Source: Candidatus Sodalis pierantonius str. SOPE (GTDB taxonomy: Bacteria; Pseudomonadota; Gammaproteobacteria; Enterobacterales; Enterobacteriaceae). Taken from it: a DNA stretch of 64,000 nt. Made by a program: the position numbers and the translations under genes. Below, piece after piece: positions 1 through 8,133 of the stretch. Positions within the stretch are counted from its first letter, which is position 1. Each line of letters opens with the position of its first letter. The notes under the pieces were generated by a model, which saw nothing but the letters and a program-made list of their open reading frames with translations, did no database searches and was not told where the DNA came from. The DNA is taken from assembly GCF_000517405.1 (NCBI RefSeq), contig NZ_CP006568.1, positions 2,294,001 to 2,358,000 on the forward strand, in the 5' to 3' direction.

Positions 1-1
1 A

Positions 2-2023
2 TTAATAGGGATTTCCGGATTACCAGGAACAGCCCCAGGACTAAGAAAAGCATTGCGCAGATTATTGCTTGACTCTCCAGATTTAGTCCGTAAACGTCCG
101 GGTACCAAGGCTTTCGAGTATCACATCGATTGTTTGCCGGAACAAACACGCGAGATCATCAAACATCGGCACTATAAATCTTTGATTGCGCAAGCCCCGG
201 CCCAGCCGGTTGATGAGTCAGTCAAGCGTGGCTGCGCCATCAAGTCACGCGATGAGCTGGCGATCATGCGCCAATGTCCTGTCCTGCTCGAGCGCAAAGT
301 GCAGGCCCTCAACGATCACCAAAAGCAGATTGCCGATGCGCGCATGATGCTGGCACAGGAAGTGATCCGGTTACAGCAGGCCGGCATGACCCGCATTGCG
401 GCGGTGACCTTTATCGTCGAGGAGTCAAAGGTCGGTACATTGCCCGAGGCCCTGCAGCGCGCCGCCACGCTGGCCAACGCCAAAAAGGGCCGCACCCGGC
501 AAGGGGTGGGCAAAAGCAGCCTGCAGGAATGGGTGAGTCTCTATCTCAGCGCAGAGCGACCCCAGGAGCGTCTGGCGATACTGGCTCCGGGTCAGCCGAA
601 GAAGCAGCGTCCCGAGGACATGACGTGGTTCTATACGCTCTTCTGGCCGCATTACGCCCGGCCCTGTGGCCCGACGGTGCTGGAAGCCTACCGCGCGTTT
701 CAGGCCGACTGGCAGGGCAAATACCATGATCAGCCTGCCATGCTGACGGCCCTGCCGACCTACGACAAGGTCAATCGCATGGTCAAGCGGGTGGCACCTC
801 ACCGACGGGTCAAGGGACGGGTCACCGGTTCGGCGCTTAAGGCGTATCAGGTTTACCAGCAGCGGGATTGGGCACAGATGCCGGTGAACGGCTGCTGGAT
901 AGCTGACGGCAAGTCGCTGAACATGAAAGTGGCGCATCCGATACACAGGCGGCCCTTTACCCCGGAGCTGACCCTGGTGCTCGACGGGCGCACCCGCTAT
1001 CTGGTGGGCTGGAGCCTGTCTCTGGCGGAAAACGCCATCGCGGTGGCCGATGCGTGGCGTTATGCTATCCAGCACCACGGCAAACCGCTGTTTTCCTACT
1101 CCGATAACGGCGGTGGTGAGACCAACAAGATGCTGGATGCGGATATCACCGGGATTTTCCCCCGGCTGGGCATTGAGCATATTACCAGTATCCCCGGTAA
1201 CCCGCAGGCGCGGGGCATTATCGAGCGACTTAACGGCGTTCTCCCACGCCGGCTGGCCCTGCGCTTTCAGACCTATAACGGGTTAAGCGCTGACCCCAAC
1301 GGGACGCGGGTGCAGGGGCAAAAGCTGCTGAGTCTGTCGAATGCCCTGCGTCAGGGGAAAGAGCTGAACCCTGTCCAGCAGAAAACGCTGGCGATATTGC
1401 CCAGCTGGCGGCAATTGATAGACGCCATCGAGGAGGAGGTGCAGCGCTATAACCACAGCCACGAGCACAGCGCGCTGCCCAAGGTCAACGGCAAGTCGAT
1501 GACGCCGGCTGCTTACCGCAAGGCCCTGCTGACCGAGGAAGGAGACAACATTGAATACCTGACACCGGGCGAGTTGCGCGAGATGTTTATGCCGGAAGAG
1601 AAACGCGTGGCCCAGCGCGGCTGGGTTGAACTGCTGAATAACCAGTATTTTGCCCGGGAGCTGATTGAGGTAGACCGCCAGACGGTGCGGGTGGCCTACG
1701 ATATCCATAATCCGAACGAGGTGATTATTCGCCAGATGGACGGCGCTTATCTCTGCACCGCGCTCTGGAATGGCAATACCGCTTCGCCGGTGCCGGTCTC
1801 CAGAGTGGAAAAAGCCCTGGAAGCGCGCGCTAAACGTCGCATTAAACTGGCTGAAAATAAAATTCAGGATGCGAAAGACGAATTACGCACGGTGATTGAC
1901 GCGCCCAGGGAGAACGATTACAGCCTGCTGGTACCCAAGGCAGCGGAACCTGAAAAAGAGAAGGTGTATTTATTTGAATCCGAATATGAGCACGATATCA
2001 AGCAGGTCGGTAATAACCGCTAA
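2..2023 (+). CDS. Mu-like phage transposase A (5' partial)
   Basis: DDE transposase of a transposable Mu-like phage, which would cut and join phage ends together with the B protein. The frame is open to the left edge, so the N-terminal DNA-binding domain starts outside the window; a TTG at 53 is only an internal codon. Catalytic residues are visible in the rve-type core: Asp in WIADGKSLN, Asp in YSDNGGGE and Glu in ARGIIERLNG. At least 673 residues are present, close to Mu A (663). A basic tail (EARAKRRIKLAE) and an acidic C-terminus follow the core. B starts 12 bases downstream. The product appears intact, but B is truncated and the phage is incomplete. The family call is firm; activity is not known. 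Confidence 0.9.
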   Translation, partial: LIGISGLPGTAPGLRKALRRLLLDSPDLVRKRPGTKAFEYHIDCLPEQTREIIKHRHYKSLIAQAPAQPVDESVKRGCAIKSRDELAIMRQCPVLLERKVQALNDHQKQIADARMMLAQEVIRLQQAGMTRIAAVTFIVEESKVGTLPEALQRAATLANAKKGRTRQGVGKSSLQEWVSLYLSAERPQERLAILAPGQPKKQRPEDMTWFYTLFWPHYARPCGPTVLEAYRAFQADWQGKYHDQPAMLTALPTYDKVNRMVKRVAPHRRVKGRVTGSALKAYQVYQQRDWAQMPVNGCWIADGKSLNMKVAHPIHRRPFTPELTLVLDGRTRYLVGWSLSLAENAIAVADAWRYAIQHHGKPLFSYSDNGGGETNKMLDADITGIFPRLGIEHITSIPGNPQARGIIERLNGVLPRRLALRFQTYNGLSADPNGTRVQGQKLLSLSNALRQGKELNPVQQKTLAILPSWRQLIDAIEEEVQRYNHSHEHSALPKVNGKSMTPAAYRKALLTEEGDNIEYLTPGELREMFMPEEKRVAQRGWVELLNNQYFARELIEVDRQTVRVAYDIHNPNEVIIRQMDGAYLCTALWNGNTASPVPVSRVEKALEARAKRRIKLAENKIQDAKDELRTVIDAPRENDYSLLVPKAAEPEKEKVYLFESEYEHDIKQVGNNR

Positions 2024-2034
2024 GGATATATTGT

Positions 2035-2855
2035 ATGACAACGCGAGAACGTATTTTCCAGCTGATGGAACGGTCAGGCTACACCCAGCGCAAGGTAGCC
2101 GATAAAACCGGATTAAGCGGCGCCACCATTTCACAATATTTAAAGGGGGTTTACAACGGCAATATTGATAACGTCGAGGGCACGTTACGGGATTTTCTTG
2201 ACCGCGAGACAGAGCGCGCCCACCGGCGGGACATCAAGGTACATTTTGTGCCGACCCATCTGGCGAGGGTGGCGCTGGACCTGATTAGTGCCACGCACGA
2301 CTTCGGCGATATCGGCGTGATATACGGCCCGGCAGGCATGGGAAAAAGCATGGTGCTGAAGGAGTATGTGCGCGCCAACAGCGCCAATAAAGGCGTCATC
2401 TTGATTGAAGCCGACCCCGGCTATACCGCCAAGGTGTTATTGCAGGCGCTGTGCGCCCGGCTGGGTCTGCGAAAAACTGGCAATATTCATGAGCTGGTCG
2501 AGGAGTGCGTACAGGGGCTGCGCGACAAGCACTGGCTGGTACTGGTTGATGAGGCTGAGCTGCTGCCCTACCGGGCGCTTGAGGTCCTGCGGCGCATTCA
2601 CGACCGTTCCGGGGTGGCCATTGTATTGGCGGGGATGCCGCGTTTGCTGCTTAACCTGAAAGACTCTCGCGGGGAATACGCCCAGCTCTATAGCCGGGTG
2701 GGTATGGCGTTAGACCTGGAATCTCGTAAGAAAGAAAGTGAAGCCGAGGATTTCAGCGCCATTCTGGGCAGCCTGTTATCGAACGGTGAGGACTCGAGGG
2801 AGCCGCTTGCGCCGGAGATTGCCGCCGCCTTTCGCAAACATTCACGGGGCAATTA
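2035..2855 (+). pseudogene. Mu-like phage B protein (target-DNA activator ATPase), 3' end lost to IS21
   Basis: AAA+ ATPase that in Mu binds target DNA and activates transposase A. It has an N-terminal helix-turn-helix (GYTQRKVADKTGLSGATISQYL), Walker A GPAGMGKS at about residue 100 and Walker B WLVLVDEAELL. A Shine-Dalgarno-like AAGGATA precedes the ATG. About 274 residues match the family (Mu B has 312). From about 2856 the sequence becomes internal istB DNA of an IS21 copy, so the last roughly 40 codons are replaced by a chimeric tail that ends at 2988. The ATPase core is whole, but the C-terminal DNA-binding part is lost. Confidence 0.85.
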
Positions 2856-2929
2856 TCGCGTTGCGTCTCCAACGCCTGGACCATTGCCGACAACTTCAGC
2901 TCTCGCAGAGCCATTAACCGTGTATCCAT
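2856..2929 (-). pseudogene. istB: istB 5' fragment (IS21 copy 1)
   Basis: Only the first 24 or so codons of the IS21 helper ATPase remain (start at 2929, MDTxLMALRELKLSAMVQAL). The Walker motifs are gone. It follows the istA stop at the same 11-base spacing as in the other copies. Confidence 0.85.
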
Positions 2930-2940
2930 ATTTATTCTCC

Positions 2941-4491
2941 TTAGTGATAACTGACCGGACCTCGGAGGTTTTCGTGAACCAGCATTGATACGCCGGCTCC
3001 GTCCTGGGTGACCTCACTTTCACGACCGTGTTTCAATACGTTGGCTATGAAAGAGCGGTTAATGCACCCTTTCTCCAACGCCAGCGCGCAGGCCTTCTCC
3101 AGTCGCGTCGTCTCATAGCGCCGTTGCAGATTGAGTAGCCCCAGCACGGAGCGGTAAGCCTGCTCCGGATGGGCTTTGCTCTTTTGGATGGACTCGACCA
3201 CTTTCAGTGTGCACACACCCACCGACAGCGCCCAACTGCACAGCCTTTCCGGCGTCCACTGACTCTGCCCCTTATAGTTAGCCGGCATGTGCGCCGCCTG
3301 AGTCGTGTGCCTATAGGCGTTATCGCTGCGAGGGTGCGTAGCCACGCAGACACCTTTATGGTGGATTTGCACCAGCCGTTGGGTGGCGATGACGTCAACG
3401 CGCTCGCCAACCAGCGGATGCGGCACCGAGTACCAGTTTTTGCCGTAGTCTATGTGGTAATCAGGTCCCACTCGGGCAACGAGATACTCACTGTATTCCC
3501 ATTGTGTGGGCGGTAGAGGCCCAAGAGCCGGTTTGTCCAGCTGCTCGAAGCGTTCAAGGCGACTTTGTCCGCCGTAATGACGCATCGGGCGCAGATTCAA
3601 CTCATGATTGAGTTCTCGTATCACCTGGTTGAGTTCGGCCAGCGAGTAGAACCTACGTTTACGCAACCGGGCCAAAACCCAGCGTTCTACCTGCTGCACA
3701 GTTGATTCTGCCTTCGCCTTGTCTTTCGGTTTTCTCGGGCGCGCCGGTAGCACCACTGTCTCATAGTGATTTGCCAGCGCCTGATAGCTCTAGTTTATGA
3801 CCGGCTCATAGCGGTCAGGGGTGCTGACAGCGCTGCGCAGATTATCAGGTATCATCAGCTCCGGAACCCCACCCATGAAGTGCAGGCAGCGGCTATTGGC
3901 GTTGAGCCACGATGCCATGTCCTGGCCTTCGCAGGCTTCGATATACGCATAGCCTGACACGCCCATGGCAGCGACGAAGATAGCGACCTGGCGTACGCTA
4001 CCGGTCGCAGGGTTGACGATAGGTACGGTGGGGCCACAGAAGTCGATGAAGAGCTTTTCGCCAGTCTTGTGCTCCATACGCATGGAACGCCGCTGCTTCT
4101 TTTTCCAGTCACGGAACAGTGCACAAAACTGTGAGTAACCGAGGGCATCACCGCCCACGGCGGACTGATATTCCATCCAGAGCAGCTGCTTGGTCATGCC
4201 CTTGCGGCTTAACTCGGTATCGATATCAAGCCAGCTGGGTAAGGTATTGATAACTTTTCCGGATTTGCCGGGATAGAGCAGGCGGTCGAGGTCGACGGGG
4301 GACAGTTCCGCCGGCAATGGCCAGACCAGGTTAGCTACCGTGAATCGGCCGAGGATATCGTGCACGGTAGTACAGCCTATGCCGAGCGCTGCTGCGATAG
4401 TGCGATTCGAGCGACGCTGCTCGAATTTCATACGTAAGACATTAATATAGATGCACATTTCCGTTCTCGCTTTCTTCTTTTTACGTGCCAT
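2941..4491 (-). pseudogene. istA: istA transposase, amber stop (IS21 copy 1)
   Basis: IS21-type DDE transposase: N-terminal HTH (SNRTIAAALGIGCTTVHDILGRF), Asp in LFIDFCGP, Asp in MIPDNLRS, Glu in KAKAEST. The frame is continuous apart from a TAG at 3790-3792. Copies 2 and 3 have CAG (Gln) there in the context VINQSYQ. Without suppression the product ends just before the catalytic Glu, so it is inactive. Confidence 0.92.
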
Positions 4492-4544
4492 GCCATGCCC
4501 CCGGAAGCTAAAAGTCTCCAGAGTATGGCGGAACAGAAGATGAG

Positions 4545-4636
4545 CGATCGGACAGAATCGGAATCGCTGATCGGGCGACCGGAATCAGTGATCGGATGAA
4601 ATCAGAATTAGTGATCGGATGTGACCGGAACCAGCA
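4545..4636. repeat. IS21 subterminal repeats (copy 1 end)
   Basis: Imperfect repeats of the type GATCGGATGAAATCAGAAT with a period of about 22 bp, lying between istA and the tip of the element. Multiple terminal repeats are the known transposase-binding sites of IS21 elements. This copy lacks one unit compared with 10568-10690 and 24040-24157. Confidence 0.75.
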
Positions 4637-4788
4637 GCTAATCCAAAACCTAGTGTAGTAGGAGTCGGACTATGCAAAAGTCTACCTTCCGCGTGCGCAT
4701 ATTTGAAGCGTCCCGCCCGTTAATTACCCTGTTTGCGCAATTTAAACACCCGTCAGCGTCAATCTCTCCTGAACCTGGGAGGTGCGCA

Positions 4789-5007
4789 ATGAATCGTTCC
4801 CTTTATGCGCATATTGCTGACTCTGCTGCGCGGTGTGAGCGTCATGGCCATTTTGATGAAGCGGAAAGCCTGTGGCGTCAGGCCAGCGAACAGGCGGTGC
4901 AACAGGAAAATCGTGACTGGACAGCCCTTCGTGCCAGAGTGTGTGAATCCCGCCGTCGTTTTCTGGCTGCTTGCCCTGCCCGTGTGAAAAACGGGGGTGT
5001 CGCATGA
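4789..5007 (+). CDS. ANR-family regulator-like protein
   Basis: A 72-residue protein with the pattern of ANR (AraC negative regulator) proteins: YAHIADSAARCERHGHFDEAESLW, then NRDWTALRARVCESRRRF. The family is known from pathogenic enterobacteria and phages, where members bind AraC-type activators and damp virulence genes. I chose the ATG at 4789 because GGGAGG lies 6 bases upstream; the frame also opens earlier at 4672 but without family similarity. Its TGA overlaps the ATG of the next gene (ATGA), so the two are translationally coupled. It opens an intact plus-strand block just beyond the IS21 end. The target is unknown. Confidence 0.7.
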   Translation: MNRSLYAHIADSAARCERHGHFDEAESLWRQASEQAVQQENRDWTALRARVCESRRRFLAACPARVKNGGVA

Positions 5008-5783
5008 CGGATTTCCTTGACGTTGTTAATCGTATGGGTCTTGTCGTCATTCCCTTTTCGGGTGGTCATCTTCTTGTCGAAGGCGATGTCGACCTCTCCG
5101 GCAGCGATATTGCTACATTGCCGGATAACCTGACCATCATCGGGTCATTGATAGCACTCGAGTGCGCCAGATTATCGGCACTGCCGGCCGGGCTCAATAT
5201 CATGAACAGCCTCGACCTGCGTAATACGCCGATAACCTCGTTGCCGGCCGATATTGGCGTCGGGCTGGACATCATGCTGGAGAATACCCGTCTGCTATCC
5301 CTGCCAGCCAATCTGGCAGTGGGCGGTGCCCTCGACCTTGAAGGTACGCCCATTGCTGCACTCCCTGCCACGCTGAGTGTTGGTGGTTACCTCAATCTTC
5401 GTAATACCGCCGTGACCGAACTGCCGGAGGACTGGTGCATCGACGGGCCGCTGCTGCTCGATGTGGAAAAAATATCGAGTCCGCTGGCGTGGCGGCGGGT
5501 CCCTCTTGCCTCACTGACGCCGGATGCCCCCATCCTGCAGGATTATTTTTTGTCCGCAGCGCAAGACGAGACAGTGTCTGGCACGCTGGCAGTGGACGCG
5601 CTGGGTGTTGAGGTTTTTGCCGTCTGGGTGTGCGGGGAAATCCGGGTGTTCGCCGGGCGGCATGTGGCGTCCGCTGCCGGGTTTGACCATCTTGGTGTCT
5701 CTACCCTATTCCAGCAGGCGGCCCATGAATACGTGGCAGAGCTGTCAGCGCGTTTGAATGCCGGACGGGAGGGTAACCTATGA
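5004..5783 (+). CDS. Leucine-rich-repeat protein of unknown function
   Basis: A 259-residue protein. Residues of about 20-150 hold at least five short repeats of the form LPxNLxVGGxLDLxxTPIxxLP (for example ANLAVGGALDLEGTPIAALP), typical of a short bacterial LRR solenoid for binding a protein partner. The C-terminal 110 residues are non-repetitive, end in a helical segment (LFQQAAHEYVAELSARL) and are not recognised. No signal peptide or membrane segment is seen. Both ends overlap neighbours by ATGA. An E3 ligase-like LRR effector was considered, but no catalytic CxD motif is visible. The function is unknown; the coupling suggests that it works with the two regulators around it. Confidence 0.75.
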   Translation: MTDFLDVVNRMGLVVIPFSGGHLLVEGDVDLSGSDIATLPDNLTIIGSLIALECARLSALPAGLNIMNSLDLRNTPITSLPADIGVGLDIMLENTRLLSLPANLAVGGALDLEGTPIAALPATLSVGGYLNLRNTAVTELPEDWCIDGPLLLDVEKISSPLAWRRVPLASLTPDAPILQDYFLSAAQDETVSGTLAVDALGVEVFAVWVCGEIRVFAGRHVASAAGFDHLGVSTLFQQAAHEYVAELSARLNAGREGNL

Positions 5784-6412
5784 CGCTCTCGCTCACCGCG
5801 CTCTGGCGACGCAGCCAGACCCCCTGCGTCTTCACCGATGCCGCAGGCACCCTGTTTGCCAATGCCCCCATGCAACGACTGCTGAGGTGCGACGAACGGG
5901 CATGCGGCAATGATTCTCCCCTGGTGTCGCTGTTCTTGGCGCAGGAGGCCCAGGCACGGCAGCAACGTCAACCGCTTGGGGTGTTTAACAGCCAGCCCTA
6001 TGGCGCCCACGGCATCACGCAGCCCTGGCTGTTCTGCTTTCTTCCCGACGTGGATGATGACGGCGTGTGTCACGACAGCTTTTGCCACGCGCGGCCGTTC
6101 CCGTTCCTGTCGCTACCGGACTATCTCGAAGGCGGGTGTCCCCGACCGGTGGAGGACTGCCCCGTCGACGACAGGTTTACCGACAGGGAGCGGGGCATCA
6201 TATTTTTGTCGTTGCAGCGCCTGAGCAGCAAGCGCATTGGGCTGCGGCTCCAGATATCGCATCGCACGGTAGAAAACTGGTTGCAGGACATCTACCTCAA
6301 GCTCGGTATCCACAATGTCTGGCAGCTGGATGACTATTGTCGCCAGCATGGGCTTATGCACGCCATTCCCCCACAATGGCGACCCCGCGTCAGTCATGTC
6401 ATTAACCCGTAG
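5780..6412 (+). CDS. LuxR-type HTH transcriptional regulator
   Basis: 210 residues. The C-terminal region from about 130 has the LuxR/GerE helix-turn-helix: FTDRERGIIFLSLQRLSSKRIGLRLQISHRTVENWLQDIYLKLG. The N-terminal part resembles a PAS-like or ligand-sensing domain (SQTPCVFTDAAGTLFANAPMQRLL) and is followed by a Cys-rich linker. The ATG overlaps the LRR gene stop. Such orphan LuxR regulators are common in Sodalis relatives and on mobile DNA. It may control this block, but no operator was identified. Confidence 0.75.
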   Translation: MTLSLTALWRRSQTPCVFTDAAGTLFANAPMQRLLRCDERACGNDSPLVSLFLAQEAQARQQRQPLGVFNSQPYGAHGITQPWLFCFLPDVDDDGVCHDSFCHARPFPFLSLPDYLEGGCPRPVEDCPVDDRFTDRERGIIFLSLQRLSSKRIGLRLQISHRTVENWLQDIYLKLGIHNVWQLDDYCRQHGLMHAIPPQWRPRVSHVINP

Positions 6413-6511
6413 TGCCCGGTACGTGGTCGCCGCTGGCGGCCGCGTATTCGCGGTGAGGCAGACCTGCTGGTATGATACCCATAAGCACCATCAAGCAAGA
6501 GAACAAAACCG

Positions 6512-7075
6512 ATGACCGAACCCAAGCGGCCCCTGCTCAGTATCAGGCGCAAGCCGAAAATCTATGTGAACCCGAAGCATGCCGATAAACCCGCGCCGGC
6601 GCCAAAACCGGCGAAGCCGCCCAAGGCCAAGGCACCGAAGCCGGTCAAGGAGCCAAAGCCGAAACAGCCGCCGCCCAGGCCCCTGAGCCGGGAAGAGCGT
6701 ATCGCACGGAACCGGGCGAAAAAATTACGTCGGGGTCAGGAGGCCATCGCCAGTCTGGTGGCACATTGGCCGCAACTCTTCAGCCTCGAACAACCGAAGC
6801 CGCTAAAAATTGGCATAGCGGCAGATATTTATAAGGATATCAAGGCGCGTGAACTGGATTTAATCCGCGCCAAAGCCAGCGCGGCGCTGATGTTCTATAC
6901 GCAAACGCCAGCCTATCAGCAAGCGGTCCATGCCGGTGGCAGTCGGTTTGACCTTGGCGGGCAGCCTTGTGGTGAGATTACCGAGGAGCAGCAGACCCAT
7001 GCCCTGAAGCAGCTGGAAAAATGGCAAGCAGAAACAGAGTCCGCGGAACCATCGGGCGCAGAGCCAACGCCATGA
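6512..7075 (+). CDS. ProQ/FinO-family RNA chaperone
   Basis: 187 residues. The first 60 are a Lys/Pro/Ala-rich basic tail (PKPAKPPKAKAPKPVKEPKP), likely disordered. A ProQ/FinO fold follows with the diagnostic region HWPQLFSLEQPKPLKIGIAADI, then YTQTPAYQQAV and RFDLGGQPCGEITEEQ. Members bind structured sRNAs and mRNA 3' ends; plasmid FinO and chromosomal ProQ are the models. This accessory version has its basic extension at the N-terminus, like FinO. It is coupled by ATGA to the nuclease gene that follows. A possible -10 (TATGAT, about 6472) precedes it, with no clear -35. Targets are unknown. Confidence 0.85.
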   Translation: MTEPKRPLLSIRRKPKIYVNPKHADKPAPAPKPAKPPKAKAPKPVKEPKPKQPPPRPLSREERIARNRAKKLRRGQEAIASLVAHWPQLFSLEQPKPLKIGIAADIYKDIKARELDLIRAKASAALMFYTQTPAYQQAVHAGGSRFDLGGQPCGEITEEQQTHALKQLEKWQAETESAEPSGAEPTP

Positions 7076-7998
7076 GCAAGAAATTTACCCCGACGCCCCA
7101 TGATACGGTGTTCAGGCAGTTTCTTCACGACAAGGCCACAGCGCAGGATTTTTTTGATATCTGGCTGCCTGATGATATCAAGGCGCTGTGTGACTGGGAG
7201 ACCCTGAAGCCTGAGTCCGGCTCCTTTATCGATTCGGACATGAAGCCTTACCAGAGTGATATCCTCTACTCGGTGAACGCCAACGGGGCTGATGGCTATG
7301 TCTACTGTTTGATAGAGCACCAGTCGACCCCCGACAAGCTGATGGCCTGGCGGTTGATGCGCTATTGCATGGCGGCGATGCAGCGGCATCTGGAAGCCGG
7401 GCATGATAAACTGCCTCTGGTTTTTCCGGTACTGTTCTACTGCGGCGAAAAAAGCCCGTATCCGTACAGCACTAACTGGCTGGATTGTTTTGAACGGCCT
7501 GATATCGCGGCGAAGATTTACAGCCAGCCGTTCCGATTGGCGGATGTGACCACGCTCGGTGATGATGCCATCATGCAGCACCGACGCATGGCGCTACTTG
7601 AACTCATCCAGAAGCACATTCGCCGCCGGGATATGACGGAGTTGCTGGACAGTATTGTTAAACTGCTGTCGTACAATTATTATACGGATACGCAGGTCAT
7701 CACGATGATGAACTATCTTATCCAGGAGGGTAATGCGGCTTCGCCACGCACGTTCATTACCGAGATAGCCAAACGGGCAGAGAAACACGAGGAGGCGCTT
7801 ATGACCATTGCCGAAGCTCTGAAGCAGGAAGGGAAACAGGAAGGCTATCAGATTGGCCGTGAGGAAGGCATGCAGCAAGGCGAGCATACTGCTGCGATGA
7901 AAATTGCACGACAGCTTGTCAGTAACGGTGTTGACCGTGTCATTGTTAAAATATCTACCGGCCTTTCTGATCATGAATTGGATAATTTAATACAGTAA
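7072..7998 (+). CDS. Rpn-family PD-(D/E)XK nuclease / putative transposase
   Basis: 308 residues, of the family known from E. coli RpnA-E (recombination-promoting nucleases, PF04754 type). Core pattern: HDTVFRQFL, catalytic Asp in YQSDILYSV and the E-x-Q of CLIEHQSTPD at about residues 60-85, then LPLVFPVLFYCGEKSPYPYS. A C-terminal helical region holds repeated QEGKQEGYQIGREEGMQQGE, as in family members, and the end is SNGVDRVIVKISTGLSDHELDNL. The ATG lies inside the ProQ stop (ATGA), so the two are co-translated. A decayed paralogue lies at 30596-31512. The frame is intact. Confidence 0.88.
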   Translation: MSKKFTPTPHDTVFRQFLHDKATAQDFFDIWLPDDIKALCDWETLKPESGSFIDSDMKPYQSDILYSVNANGADGYVYCLIEHQSTPDKLMAWRLMRYCMAAMQRHLEAGHDKLPLVFPVLFYCGEKSPYPYSTNWLDCFERPDIAAKIYSQPFRLADVTTLGDDAIMQHRRMALLELIQKHIRRRDMTELLDSIVKLLSYNYYTDTQVITMMNYLIQEGNAASPRTFITEIAKRAEKHEEALMTIAEALKQEGKQEGYQIGREEGMQQGEHTAAMKIARQLVSNGVDRVIVKISTGLSDHELDNLIQ

Positions 7999-8007
7999 GC
8001 CAGGTAA

Positions 8008-8032
8008 TTCAGGCTGATTACGTCAGCCTGAA
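8008..8032 (+). terminator. Hairpin after the nuclease gene
   Basis: Perfect 10-bp inverted repeat TTCAGGCTGA / TCAGCCTGAA with a 5-base loop, 10 bases after the nuclease stop. No strong T-tract follows, so it may stabilise mRNA rather than terminate. Confidence 0.55.
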
Positions 8033-8133
8033 GGTGGTTCATTTAATGAAAAATCTATTTCCAAAGGTACAGGTGATCCAGTAAAAGGCGCTAGCAAAAA
8101 ACAGTGAATTAAGTGATGGGATTCCCCAATGAA

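Larger units (their letters stand above)
2856..4636 (-). mobile_element. IS21-family element, copy 1 (left-truncated)
   Basis: Near-identical to the IS21 copies at 10568-13162 and 21557-24157. The istA-side end is present and finishes in GGAACCAGCA at 4636. The other end and about 90 percent of istB are missing: the element stops inside istB exactly where phage gene B begins, so this is a deletion junction and not an insertion end. The subterminal repeat array at 4545-4636 is one unit of about 23 bp shorter than in copies 2 and 3. Confidence 0.93.

Noticed and set aside
425..1180. Long minus-strand frame of 251 codons inside transposase A
   Set aside because: Antisense shadow of a well-supported DDE transposase gene in GC-rich DNA; no recognisable domain or start signal.
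3169..3516. Plus-strand frames inside istA that recur in each IS21 copy
   Set aside because: Repeated only because the element is repeated; they are antisense to the transposase and lack protein-like features.
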